Shown piece after piece: positions 19,985-28,629 of a DNA stretch of 64,000 nucleotides (position 1 is the first letter of the stretch; the number at the start of each line of letters is the position of its first letter). This stretch comes from Singulisphaera sp. GP187 (GTDB lineage Bacteria; Planctomycetota; Planctomycetia; Isosphaerales; Isosphaeraceae), in contig NZ_FSRB01000003.1 in assembly GCF_900129635.1 (NCBI RefSeq), forward strand, positions 868,001 to 932,000. The letters run 5' to 3'. Made by a program: the position numbers and the translations under genes. Below the pieces are notes generated by a model. It did not search any database, was not told where the DNA came from, and worked only from the letters and a program-made list of their open reading frames with translations.

Positions 19985-20745
19985 TCAGTCTTTGATCCGG
20001 ACCAGGAGCCGGAACGTCTGAAGAAGGCGTTCGAAACTCGCCGCGCTGATCGATCGAGGGGAACGGACGCGAATCAGCTTGCCCTCATCCTCGTCCCAGA
20101 GTTGCAGGTCGATGCGAACCTCGGCCGGCGCAGAACGGGGCAAGGGAGGAGCCGAGACGGGAGCCGGAGCCGCAGCCACGGGGGGCGCAGCGGGGACGGG
20201 GGCAGGGGGCCGTCCGGATGAAGGACATGGTCGGCCCCCAGGGCGCCGGCGAAGCGAGCCGACTCGAGAAAAGCCTCGGCCGCCTGCTTCTTGGCCGTGG
20301 CGATGATCTGGTGGTTATGGTAGAGCACGTTGCCAAGGATTTCGGGGTCGGGAACCCGCTTCCCGCCCATCCGCTCGGCCAGTTCCGCATAGAGGGGCGG
20401 CTTGAGCAAGGCCTGGCGATGAAGCTGAGGGACCTCGGCCGGATCCACCGGGTGGAGGATGGTCCGGGCCAGTGGGGTCAGTCCATAGCCATCGCCGGTC
20501 AGGGTCAGCAAGCCGAACTGACGTGCCGCGCTGAGTCGCGCCGAGAACGTGTTCGTCTTGATGTTCTTGTAGCCGAGCGCCGAGGCGATCGCCGAAGCCG
20601 TCAGCCCATCGAGACCGAGGCCATCGATCGACTCGCAGAGCTTCAGGCTCTCGGCCAGGCTTACGCCGGGATAGCGCGTACTCCGCTCACGCTTGGAGCG
20701 GTTCGAGGACGCGGGCGGATTCTCATCGTCTGTATGATCGGACAT
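19985..20745 (-). pseudogene. Winged-helix-like conserved protein, split by one frameshift
   Basis: ATG 20745 opens a frame with 'SLAESLKLCESIDGLGLDGL', 'IASALGYKNIKTNTFSARLS', 'GLLTLTGDGYGLTPLARTIL' and 'LGNVLYHNHQIIATAKKQAA', which looks like a winged-helix DNA-binding or adaptor domain. Near 20195-20215 this frame becomes low-quality while a second frame becomes good ('AEVRIDLQLWDEDEGKLIRV' to 'FERLLQTFRLLVRIKD', stop at 19985). The junction is a set of C runs (5, 5, 4 and 6), and adding one base would give one protein of about 253 residues. This may be a true lesion, a sequencing error in a homopolymer, or programmed slippage. No partner gene indicates its role. Confidence 0.7.
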
Positions 20746-20801
20746 ATTCACCCACAAACGTCGGAACACCTTGAAACGCCGCGCCTTTGGTACCGATCGG
20801 C

Positions 20802-23800
20802 CTACGGAGCTGGGTTCTTGGCCGGCGTTTCCTTCAAGGTCTCAAGATACGCGATCAGGTCGGCAAAGTCTTGCTGGGAAAGTCCCTCGGCCAGACCGGT
20901 CGGCATCAGCGAGACATCGCTCCGCTTGCGATCGTCAATCTGATCACGGGGGATCCGGACCCGTTTGGCGTCGGCATCCTCGATCTCGAGCGCCTCGGGG
21001 GTATCACTCTTGATGATCCCGGTGAGCACGCGTCCGTCCCCGGTCGCCACCACGACCGGCTCGTAGCCCGAAGCGATCTGCGCGGAGGGGTAGAGGACGG
21101 ACTGAATCAACTCGTGCCTCGGGTACTTGGCGCCGATACTCGAGAGTTCCGGGCCGACCGCCCCTCCCTCCTTGCCCACGGCATGACAGCGAATACAGGC
21201 CAAGCCTTTCAAGTCCTGAAAGAGCGAACGACCGCGCTCCGCCTTCCCTCGCCCCTCCATCGCGAACGCCCGAAACTGCTCAGGTTTATATCCGACCGCC
21301 GCCGGAACCTTCAGAAACGCATAGTCCGCCGGGGTCGCCAACGCGACGGCGAATTGCCAGGGACCGCCACGGTTGCCGCACTTGACCAGAATCCGATTCG
21401 TCCCCTCGAGCAAGAGGACGTTGACCCGGTTCCTGTCATGTCGAAAACCGTCTCGTCCCTGAAAGTCATAGACTTGCTTGCCGTTGAGCCAGACGGTCAG
21501 CGTGTCATCCGAGCCCACGGCCATCTCCGCGGACCACTTCGCATTGCTCTGAAACTCGGCGGCGCCGAACACCGCCAGGTCCTCAAGATTTGAGTAGAGC
21601 TTGTGGAGGTCGAGCCGCCCCTGCTGATCGGCCGGCTTGGCCTTTTTCCAGACGACCGGTTCGCCCTGAGCGCCCACGAACCGAGCCTGAAGGTCGACGG
21701 GTCGTTCCACCGACATGGGCGCAGGGGCATCGATTTTGAATGGGCCGACGAGGTGCCAGTCGGTCACCGGCTGAAGCGCGGTGTAGATTTTCCGCAGTTC
21801 AGGCAAGAGCGTTGGGGGAAGTTCATGCCGGGCGGAGAGTCGATCGAGCACCGGGGCCGCGTCGATGCTGATCCGCCCCAGGGCGTCGGCCGAGACCTTG
21901 CGGATTTCAAGGCTCTTGTCGGTCAGGCCGGCCAAATAGACTTGCAAGGCCAGCAGGTCGGGCATCGCGGCCAAGGCTTGCATCGCCTCGAACCGGGTCT
22001 CGTTTGCAGTTGCAGCGGCCATCAGCGCCGGGATCGCCTCGCGATCGGCCAGCCCCCCCAAGGCCGTAATCGCGGCCTTACGAACCTCAACCGCAGGATC
22101 GGTCAGTAACGCCCGCAACGGAACGTCGACCCCGGCCAGTTGACCGATCCGGCCGAGGGCTTCGGCCGCGGCCGCACGGACCTCGGGCGACGGATCCCGG
22201 AGCGCCCCGACAATGGTCACCACGGCGGCCTGAGCCTTGAATCGCCCCAAGGCCGCCAGCAGCCGAACCCGCCGCGAAGCGGGGCCGGTGTCCCCGGTCC
22301 CGAGCAGGTCGACGAGCGCCTTGACGGCCACGTCGGACCCGATTGTCTCGACGGCCTCCAACGCGGCGTCCCGAACCGGCTCGGGCGTGCCGGCAACGCG
22401 GAGCGTGGCAATCAGGCCGGGCAACGCCTCCTTGTCCTCCAAGGCACCGAGCGCCTTGGCCGCCGCCACGCGAATCGAGGTGTCGGAATCGCGATCGACC
22501 AGGAGTCGCACGGCGGGAAGTGCGTCGCGATCCCCCGTCTCGCGCACGGCGGCGACCGCGGCGAGTCGGACCGCGACCGCCGGGTCGCTCAGGAGGCTGC
22601 GAATCGTCTCGAGGACGAACGGAGTCCGCTCCCAGTCGAGCACCTTGGCCGGAGCCTTGCCGGCGGCCGGCCGGGTCCCCCACCAATGTCCGTCCCAGGG
22701 CCTGGTCTTCCGATAGGTCTGCGCGAGGTACAGGACGGCCTTGGCCCGCTCGTCGACGTCATTGCCGGCCGCGGTGGCGTACTCGGCGAGCGCCTGGGCG
22801 GCGTCGGCCTCGTAGACCAACTCCATCGCGGCCAGGAGACCGGCGCGGACCTTCGGGTTGTCCGAGCTCAGCCCATGCTTCGCCGCTTTCCAGTCGCCGA
22901 TCCGTCGGAGCGCCTGGCGCGCACTCAGGGCGATAAAGTCGTCGGGGGCGGCCAGCAACGGGAGCAAAGGCCGAACGGCCTCGGCGTCGCCCAGCCGGCC
23001 GAGCGCGATCACGGCCTGGAGCCGGACCGCCGCATCGGCATCATTGAGGCCGCCGATCGCGAGCGCCACGGCGTTGGGTCGCGCCGGTTTGCCGGACTGG
23101 CCAAGCGCCCGCACCGCCTGAGCGCGGAGGTCGGCCTCGGACGCCTTGAGCACCTCGGCGAGCCCATTTTCGAGCGTGGCGGGGTCGGGCTTCAGCGCCG
23201 CGCCGGCCCAGATCAAATGCCGCCGTGCCAGCGTGGGGGTCGAACCGTCGCGCAGCGCCTTCAGCACGGGCTCGACAGCGTCAGGGCCCTTCGCGACCAG
23301 AGCCGCTTGGGCCCGCATCCGCTCGCTGAACGCAGGATGGTCGAGTTGCTTGATCTGGTCGCCGACCGTGTCCGCATCGAGGCCGCGCGAGCGACTCTCA
23401 ACCGGCCCTTTGTAGGTGATCGCAAAGACGCGGCCCACCTTCTCGGTCTTGTTGGACCAGCCGCCCATTCCCCAGTCGGCGATGTAGAGCGTGCGACCGT
23501 CGTGAGAAAAGGCGAGATCGATCGGCCGAAAGTCGGAAATCCCATCGGCAACCGCGAAGTCGATCGCCTCGGCAACCTTAAACGTCGCCCCGTCGGGCAC
23601 GAAGCGGAACGCATGAACCTTCCCTTTCCCCCACTCGGCCCAGAACCCGACGCCCCGATATTTCTCGGGCCAGGCGTCCTCTTTATAGAGCGCCCCGCCG
23701 CAGGGAGATCCGCCGCCGTACTCGGCCATCCTGGGGAAATGGCGGTCGGGACGGTCGTGGTAGTCGTACGGATACCCGTAACTGCCGCCGTCGACATGAT

Positions 23801-24515
23801 GGGTCACGCGAGTCCACCAGCCGAGTCCGTCGTCCGTGTTGTCATAGGTAAAGAGATTGTCGCGATCGTCGAGGTTGGGCTCGAGGTGGTTGCGGGTCCC
23901 GGTCGAGACCACTTCGAGCCCGGTCCCATCCGGGCGGCACCGGCAGGTGCCCCCGCCGACGATCTGGATCGTGCGGCCGTCGGGCCCGGTCGCCTTGGGA
24001 ATCCCTTTGTCGCCGACGGAAATATAAAGATATCCATCCATTCCGAACTGGATACCCGAGACGATGTGATCGTTGAGCCCGCGGTTATTGGTCGGCCCCA
24101 GATCCGTAAAAATGTCGTTGCGACTCTCGGCCTTGTCATCGCCATTCGCGTCTCGGATCACGCTCAGGAACGGCATGTGCGAGACGTAGAGCGCCCCGTC
24201 GTGCCAGGCCATGCCCTGGATGGCGCGAAAACCGTCGGCGAAGACGACCGGATCCTTGCCATCGCGAAAGATCAGGATCCGACCATGGTTGGCCTCGTAG
24301 GGCCCGACCTGGTCCATCGGGTCTTCGGCCACAAACAAGGCGCCATCGGGCGCGGTGCCGACCTGGCAGGGATAGAGGACCGCCGGTACGGTGGCGACGA
24401 GCCGGACTTCAAATCCGTCGGGGACCTTGAGCAGCGCCCCTGAAGCCGTGGCCCCCAATCCGAGCACCAATAAACTGAGAGCGGACAGAGTCCGCCTGAA
24501 ACGAGCGAACGGCAT
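20802..24515 (-). CDS. PVC-type membrane-bound dehydrogenase: propeller, HEAT, jelly roll, cytochrome c
   Basis: 1237 residues from ATG 24515 with a signal peptide ('LSALSLLVLGLGATASGA'); the frame is open 96 codons further but loses coding character. The N-terminal half is a sorbosone/glucose-dehydrogenase-like propeller ('LLKVPDGFEVRLVATVPAVL', 'SGIQFGMDGYLYISVGDKGI'). HEAT repeats follow ('DPSPEVRAAAAEALGRIGQL', 'DPAVEVRKAAITALGGLADR'). A beta-sandwich with 'WHLVGPFKID' begins near 920, and the C-terminal single-heme domain has CIRCH at about 1107-1111 ('GPELSSIGAKYPRHELIQSV'). This family is typical of Planctomycetes and Verrucomicrobia and is thought to be an exported redox enzyme acting on sugars. 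The gene is divergent from the hybrid kinase. Confidence 0.9.
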   Translation of the reverse strand: MPFARFRRTLSALSLLVLGLGATASGALLKVPDGFEVRLVATVPAVLYPCQVGTAPDGALFVAEDPMDQVGPYEANHGRILIFRDGKDPVVFADGFRAIQGMAWHDGALYVSHMPFLSVIRDANGDDKAESRNDIFTDLGPTNNRGLNDHIVSGIQFGMDGYLYISVGDKGIPKATGPDGRTIQIVGGGTCRCRPDGTGLEVVSTGTRNHLEPNLDDRDNLFTYDNTDDGLGWWTRVTHHVDGGSYGYPYDYHDRPDRHFPRMAEYGGGSPCGGALYKEDAWPEKYRGVGFWAEWGKGKVHAFRFVPDGATFKVAEAIDFAVADGISDFRPIDLAFSHDGRTLYIADWGMGGWSNKTEKVGRVFAITYKGPVESRSRGLDADTVGDQIKQLDHPAFSERMRAQAALVAKGPDAVEPVLKALRDGSTPTLARRHLIWAGAALKPDPATLENGLAEVLKASEADLRAQAVRALGQSGKPARPNAVALAIGGLNDADAAVRLQAVIALGRLGDAEAVRPLLPLLAAPDDFIALSARQALRRIGDWKAAKHGLSSDNPKVRAGLLAAMELVYEADAAQALAEYATAAGNDVDERAKAVLYLAQTYRKTRPWDGHWWGTRPAAGKAPAKVLDWERTPFVLETIRSLLSDPAVAVRLAAVAAVRETGDRDALPAVRLLVDRDSDTSIRVAAAKALGALEDKEALPGLIATLRVAGTPEPVRDAALEAVETIGSDVAVKALVDLLGTGDTGPASRRVRLLAALGRFKAQAAVVTIVGALRDPSPEVRAAAAEALGRIGQLAGVDVPLRALLTDPAVEVRKAAITALGGLADREAIPALMAAATANETRFEAMQALAAMPDLLALQVYLAGLTDKSLEIRKVSADALGRISIDAAPVLDRLSARHELPPTLLPELRKIYTALQPVTDWHLVGPFKIDAPAPMSVERPVDLQARFVGAQGEPVVWKKAKPADQQGRLDLHKLYSNLEDLAVFGAAEFQSNAKWSAEMAVGSDDTLTVWLNGKQVYDFQGRDGFRHDRNRVNVLLLEGTNRILVKCGNRGGPWQFAVALATPADYAFLKVPAAVGYKPEQFRAFAMEGRGKAERGRSLFQDLKGLACIRCHAVGKEGGAVGPELSSIGAKYPRHELIQSVLYPSAQIASGYEPVVVATGDGRVLTGIIKSDTPEALEIEDADAKRVRIPRDQIDDRKRSDVSLMPTGLAEGLSQQDFADLIAYLETLKETPAKNPAP

Positions 24516-24700
24516 AAGCAGGTTCCCATCTCGGGGAGGCAGGATGAAGGCAAGGCCGGGGCGAACGAGGCCGGCGCGGTCCGCTCTCTTGGGGATCGGG
24601 AGGGCGAGGCCCCATTCTAACTTGGCCCAAGCACCGGATTCAAAGGATATTCGCGGGAATCCCCCCCACCGTTCCGATCGGGGAAGTGCATCCAAACTGC

Positions 24701-24728
24701 TTGACAAGACCAAGGAGAATCTTATAAG
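24701..24728 (+). promoter_or_regulatory. Sigma-70-like promoter
   Basis: TTGACA (24701-24706) and TATAAG (24723-24728) are separated by 16 bp on the plus strand in the divergent region. It points toward the hybrid kinase gene about 380 bp away. Confidence 0.55.
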
Positions 24729-24945
24729 ATCTGAACATTGCCTGAAGACACTCGCTTGCGGGAGACCACGCGCAAAGACGGGCGTCCAGCCACAACGTCG
24801 CAAACCGCTCCCGACCGCTCAAGCGTGTGCCACACAGCCGGCGCACTTCGCCGTCAAGCCGGAAATCCCAGAGCCATGGGACGCGGAACCGCGCACAATC
24901 GTTTGACCCTCACACTCCTGAAGTGAAGTGGGGTCGTTGGAATGC

Positions 24946-24975
24946 TTGACAGTTCTCGAGCCGCTGGCCGATACT
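24946..24975 (+). promoter_or_regulatory. Second promoter candidate before the hybrid kinase
   Basis: TTGACA (24946-24951) and GATACT (24970-24975) are 18 bp apart, 132 bp upstream of the kinase ATG. It is the closest promoter candidate to that gene. Confidence 0.5.
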
Positions 24976-25106
24976 GACAGGGACGCGTCCCGCCGAAGCC
25001 CCCCTCATCTCCGGTCTGAAGCAACTCGGTCAGAGTGACAGGATGAGCCACGGGCCCCCTTCCGGCGACGCGAGCAGGGGCTGTTGTTGTGGAGAGACCA
25101 TCAGCC

Positions 25107-27923
25107 ATGAATGAACCCGCCATGTTGGCGGATCATATCGACGAACAAAGCGAAGCGATTCTCGCCATCTGGCGGGCCGCCGTCGAGCACGACGGCGAGG
25201 CCCCCGAGGTCGGACGATTGTCACGCGCCGAGTTCAACGATCATATTCCGGACCTGCTCGAGCGACTCGGGGATCGACTTCGGGGCCGCCCTTCGAATCT
25301 TACGACCGAAGGGAAGTTGCACGGCAACGATCGCTGGTCGCGTGGTTACAACATCGCCGAAGTGGTCGTTGAGTTCGGGCATTTGCGTACGACCTTGACT
25401 CGGGCCACCCTCGATTTCGCCCAGCAGCATCAGTGGAACCTCGCGAAGCTCAATGCCGCGTTCGAGTCGATCCACGCGGTCCTTGATGAGGCGACCGCCC
25501 TGTCGGTTCGCCAATTCCAGGAAGTAAGCCGGTCGGAAACCCAAAAGGCGTTGTGCGAAGTCAAGTCGCGACAGCAGGCGATCGAGGAGGCCTGGGTCGC
25601 CGCGAAGCGCGAGAAGGCGAAGCTCCGCACGATCCTCAATAGCCTCCCGCTGGCGGTCTGGGTGGTCGACGCCGACGGCACGGTCATCGGCGTCAATGAA
25701 GAGGCCGAGCAACTCCCGATCTTCGCGCAGAACGCGAATGTCCGGCGGACGAACGTGCATCAGCTCGGGTCGGAGAACCAGATCCTCCGCCCCGACGGCT
25801 CGCCGTTCCCCCACCAGGAACTGTCGATCCTCCGCGCGCTTCGTGGCGACTCGGCCTCGCAAGAAGAGCTGATCTGGGTGATTCAAGGAGAGTCACGCAC
25901 CGTCTCGATCAAGTCGGCTCCGCTCACCGATCCCTGCGGCACGATCCTGGGCGCGGTCGCGGTCGTCCAGGACATCACCGGCCGCCGGCTGGCCGAAGAG
26001 CAACTCCGCCGCGAACGCGACTTCTCCCGCACGATCACCGAAACCCTGGCGGAAGGGTTCAGCATCTTCGACCTCAACGGGTCGATCACGTTCGTCAATC
26101 CGGCCGCGCTCCAGATGCTCGGCTGGACCAGCGACGAATTGCTCGGCAAGAACATCCACGAAACGATCCACGGTGAACACTTCGACGGCACCCCCTATCC
26201 GGCCGAAGACTGCCCGATCCTTGGCGTACTCCGCACCGGCCTGACCGCGCGGGGGGATGAGGTCTTCATCCGCAAGGACGGCTCGCGGTTCTTCGCGGCG
26301 TACACCGCCTCGCCGATCCTCAGCGGCGGGCGGATCGTGGGGGTCGCGCAGGCGTTCCGAGATATCACCGGGCGCAAGCAGCTCGAAGCCCGCCTCGCCG
26401 CCTCCGAGGCGCAGTTCCGCACGATCGCCGAGAAGTCGCCGGTCATGATCTGGCGGACCGACGTCACGGGCCGTTGCGACTACGTGAATGAGACCTGGCT
26501 CGACTTCCGGGGCCGAGGCGCCAAGCTCGACCTGAGCGAACACTGGGCGAGTGCCGTCCACCCTGACGACCTCGAACGGTTTCAGGAGAGTTACCGGGAC
26601 GCCTTCGCCCGCCGCGAACCGTTCGAGGTGACTTACCGGCTGCGACGGAGCGACGGTCAGTTCCGCTGGATCAGCGACCGCGGCACCCCCTACGCCGACC
26701 CGCAAGGCACGTTCCTCGGCTACCTCGGTTCCTGCCTCGACATCACCGAACGAATCAACCTCGAAACCTCGCTGAAGCAACAACGTGAGTTGGCAGAGGA
26801 GGGCTCGCGGCACAAGACCCGCCTCGTCTCCGCGCTCTCGCACGATGCGCGCACGCCGCTCAACGCGGTCGTCCTGGCGGCCCAACTGCTCGAGATCCAC
26901 TTCGACGGCGGCGCCGATGCCGAGGTCCAGACCTGCCTCCGGACCATTCGCCACTCGGTACGCAACGTCCTTGACCTCCTCGGCGACCTGCTCAACCTGA
27001 GCAAGATCGACGCCGGCGCCCTGCCGGCCGAGGTCTCGCGGTTCCCGATCGAACAGGTTCTCGCCGAGTGCGTGGCCAGCATCGAACCGCAAGCCCGGGT
27101 CAAAGGCCTCAAGGTCGAGCTCGAGCCCGGCTCGCTCGCCGGTCACAGTCTGGAAACCGACCGATCAAAGCTCAAACAGATCCTCAGCAACCTCCTCTCC
27201 AATGCCTTGCGCTACACCGAGCAGGGCCGAATCCGGATTTACGGCGTACTCACCGACGACCAGATCCGGATCGCGGTCGAAGACACCGGGATCGGGATCG
27301 AACTGAGCGATCAAGGGCGGATCTTCGACGAGTTCGCGGTCCTCGACAACCCCCAGCGGGCCGAGGGAGGCACCGGGCTCGGACTGGCGATTTGCCGACG
27401 CCTGGCGAGTCTCCTGAAGGGGGAGATCACGCTCAAGAGCACCGCCGGGGTCGGCAGCACGTTCACCCTCGTCCTGCCCAGTTCCGCCCTGACGTTGAAC
27501 CAGCCCACCTCCGACTACGACAATAGCTTCGAGTCGCCCGCCTCCCCCTACGGCGCGATCCTGGTGGCCGAAGACCACGTCGACAGCCGGCAAACCCTCG
27601 CCCGCGTACTCCGCCGCATGGGCTATCGCGTCCTCGAGGCGAGCAACGGCCGTGACGTGCTCGCAGTCGCCAACCACGAGCGTTTACTCGCGGTCCTGAT
27701 GGACGTGAACATGCCGCTCATGGACGGCATCGAGGCCACCCTGGCCCTCCGCGCAGACCCGCGCCATCAAGATCTGCCGATTTTCGCCCTCACCGGCGAC
27801 GTCACGCTGGTCAACCAGCATCGAATCGGCGAGGCCGGAGTCAACGGCTACCTCGAAAAGCCGGTGACCTGGGAAGCCCTCAAACAAGCACTCGGCACGC
27901 TCGGCAATCGTGCCGAAGTCTGA
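25107..27923 (+). CDS. Hybrid sensor histidine kinase with RsbRD-like N-domain and three PAS domains
   Basis: 938 residues from ATG 25107 (GGAGAG about 10 bases upstream; GTG 25089 is possible). The order is: an RsbRD_N-like domain (about 5-125, 'EAILAIWRAAVEHDGE', 'RWSRGYNIAEVVVEFGHLRT'), a coiled linker, PAS domains near 175-290, 305-425 and 430-555 (each ending like 'GAVAVVQDITGRRLAEEQ'), HisKA with His579 in 'ALSHDARTPLN', HATPase ('LKQILSNLLSNALRYTEQGR', 'EGGTGLGLAICRRL') and a C-terminal receiver with Asp in 'LMDVNMPLMDG' and Lys in 'GYLEKPV'. No membrane helices are seen, so it is a cytoplasmic sensor. No adjacent output regulator is present; the partner is probably encoded elsewhere. 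RsbRD domains are otherwise known from stressosome-type proteins. Confidence 0.92.
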   Translation: MNEPAMLADHIDEQSEAILAIWRAAVEHDGEAPEVGRLSRAEFNDHIPDLLERLGDRLRGRPSNLTTEGKLHGNDRWSRGYNIAEVVVEFGHLRTTLTRATLDFAQQHQWNLAKLNAAFESIHAVLDEATALSVRQFQEVSRSETQKALCEVKSRQQAIEEAWVAAKREKAKLRTILNSLPLAVWVVDADGTVIGVNEEAEQLPIFAQNANVRRTNVHQLGSENQILRPDGSPFPHQELSILRALRGDSASQEELIWVIQGESRTVSIKSAPLTDPCGTILGAVAVVQDITGRRLAEEQLRRERDFSRTITETLAEGFSIFDLNGSITFVNPAALQMLGWTSDELLGKNIHETIHGEHFDGTPYPAEDCPILGVLRTGLTARGDEVFIRKDGSRFFAAYTASPILSGGRIVGVAQAFRDITGRKQLEARLAASEAQFRTIAEKSPVMIWRTDVTGRCDYVNETWLDFRGRGAKLDLSEHWASAVHPDDLERFQESYRDAFARREPFEVTYRLRRSDGQFRWISDRGTPYADPQGTFLGYLGSCLDITERINLETSLKQQRELAEEGSRHKTRLVSALSHDARTPLNAVVLAAQLLEIHFDGGADAEVQTCLRTIRHSVRNVLDLLGDLLNLSKIDAGALPAEVSRFPIEQVLAECVASIEPQARVKGLKVELEPGSLAGHSLETDRSKLKQILSNLLSNALRYTEQGRIRIYGVLTDDQIRIAVEDTGIGIELSDQGRIFDEFAVLDNPQRAEGGTGLGLAICRRLASLLKGEITLKSTAGVGSTFTLVLPSSALTLNQPTSDYDNSFESPASPYGAILVAEDHVDSRQTLARVLRRMGYRVLEASNGRDVLAVANHERLLAVLMDVNMPLMDGIEATLALRADPRHQDLPIFALTGDVTLVNQHRIGEAGVNGYLEKPVTWEALKQALGTLGNRAEV

Positions 27924-27983
27924 GACCCGGGCCTACCGCTGGTCCATATGCGTGGTAATGCATTGGGTTCTTTCCATTTTAAA

Positions 27984-28304
27984 ATTGGAGTTTTGCAAAC
28001 CGCACAGGGACTGCGCAATATAAGGGGTGTGATGGACCATCTCAAGAGGACCACCCCGGTCAATGCCGGCGAGGGCTCGGACAAAACATCAACGTAGGAT
28101 GACCGTCCGAAATGTCAATTTTAGGCCGAACCCCTTGTTTTGCGGCATTTCCCGAGGGAGCGGCACTCCGTCGTAGCCGCAACCACATTATGACATGATC
28201 CACTAACCCTGTATACCCCCAGGTAGCGCCGGGCATTTTGATCGCCAGAATGGCGATCTGGGCCTTTGTACGCTATGTAGCCGGCAAGACTGCAAAACTC
28301 CAAT
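27984..28304. mobile_element. MITE-like element with 14-bp terminal inverted repeats
   Basis: ATTGGAGTTTTGCA at 27984-27997 is matched perfectly by TGCAAAACTCCAAT at 28291-28304. The 321-bp interior codes for nothing recognisable and contains a hairpin (GATCGCCA / TGGCGATC at 28240-28258). The size, terminal repeats and lack of a transposase fit a non-autonomous transposable element. I could not find a clear target-site duplication or a second copy in the window, so chance or another role remains possible. Confidence 0.5.
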
Positions 28305-28305
28305 C

Positions 28306-28629
28306 CTAAGATTTATTTGCACATCCTCTGGAACATCCGTGGCGATCGATAACCGTCATGCCGTTCCATGTCTGAACAACGATCGTGAGCAGGTCGTCCG
28401 CATCGGCACCGTCTTGCAACATTTCGGCGACGCCTCGGCATCGCTGCGGGAGCGTGTTGATGAGTACGACGCGTGACCAGACGGCGATCTCGATCCAATC
28501 CGGGGCCTCGGGATCCATCCTGGTTACCTTGACCACGGGATCGAGGTCTCCCCGACCTCGTGCCCGGCAATATGCCAGTTCCGCGGCATCCAGCGCGGCA
28601 TCCAAGGCCTCGTCTCTGGGATGACTCAT
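28306..28629 (-). CDS. Small protein of unknown function coupled to the NRPS
   Basis: 107 residues ('SHPRDEALDAALDAAELAYC', 'VTRMDPEAPDWIEIAVWSRV'). The ATG at 28629 overlaps the NRPS stop as ATGA, which implies translational coupling and a shared operon. It is not recognised as any family. It has three Cys near the C-terminus or core, no signal peptide and no membrane segment. Its place suggests an accessory role beside the NRPS (the slot often taken by MbtH proteins), but it does not look like MbtH. The gene ends two bases from the terminal repeat of the MITE-like element. Confidence 0.6.
   Translation of the reverse strand: MSHPRDEALDAALDAAELAYCRARGRGDLDPVVKVTRMDPEAPDWIEIAVWSRVVLINTLPQRCRGVAEMLQDGADADDLLTIVVQTWNGMTVIDRHGCSRGCANKS

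Noticed and set aside
22140-24443. 767-codon open frame opposite the first heme protein
   Set aside because: It is a shadow of the minus-strand gene, Arg/Gly-rich without recognisable motifs.
25893-27146. 417-codon minus frame inside the hybrid kinase
   Set aside because: It is antisense to PAS and HisKA domains that are fully recognisable on the plus strand.
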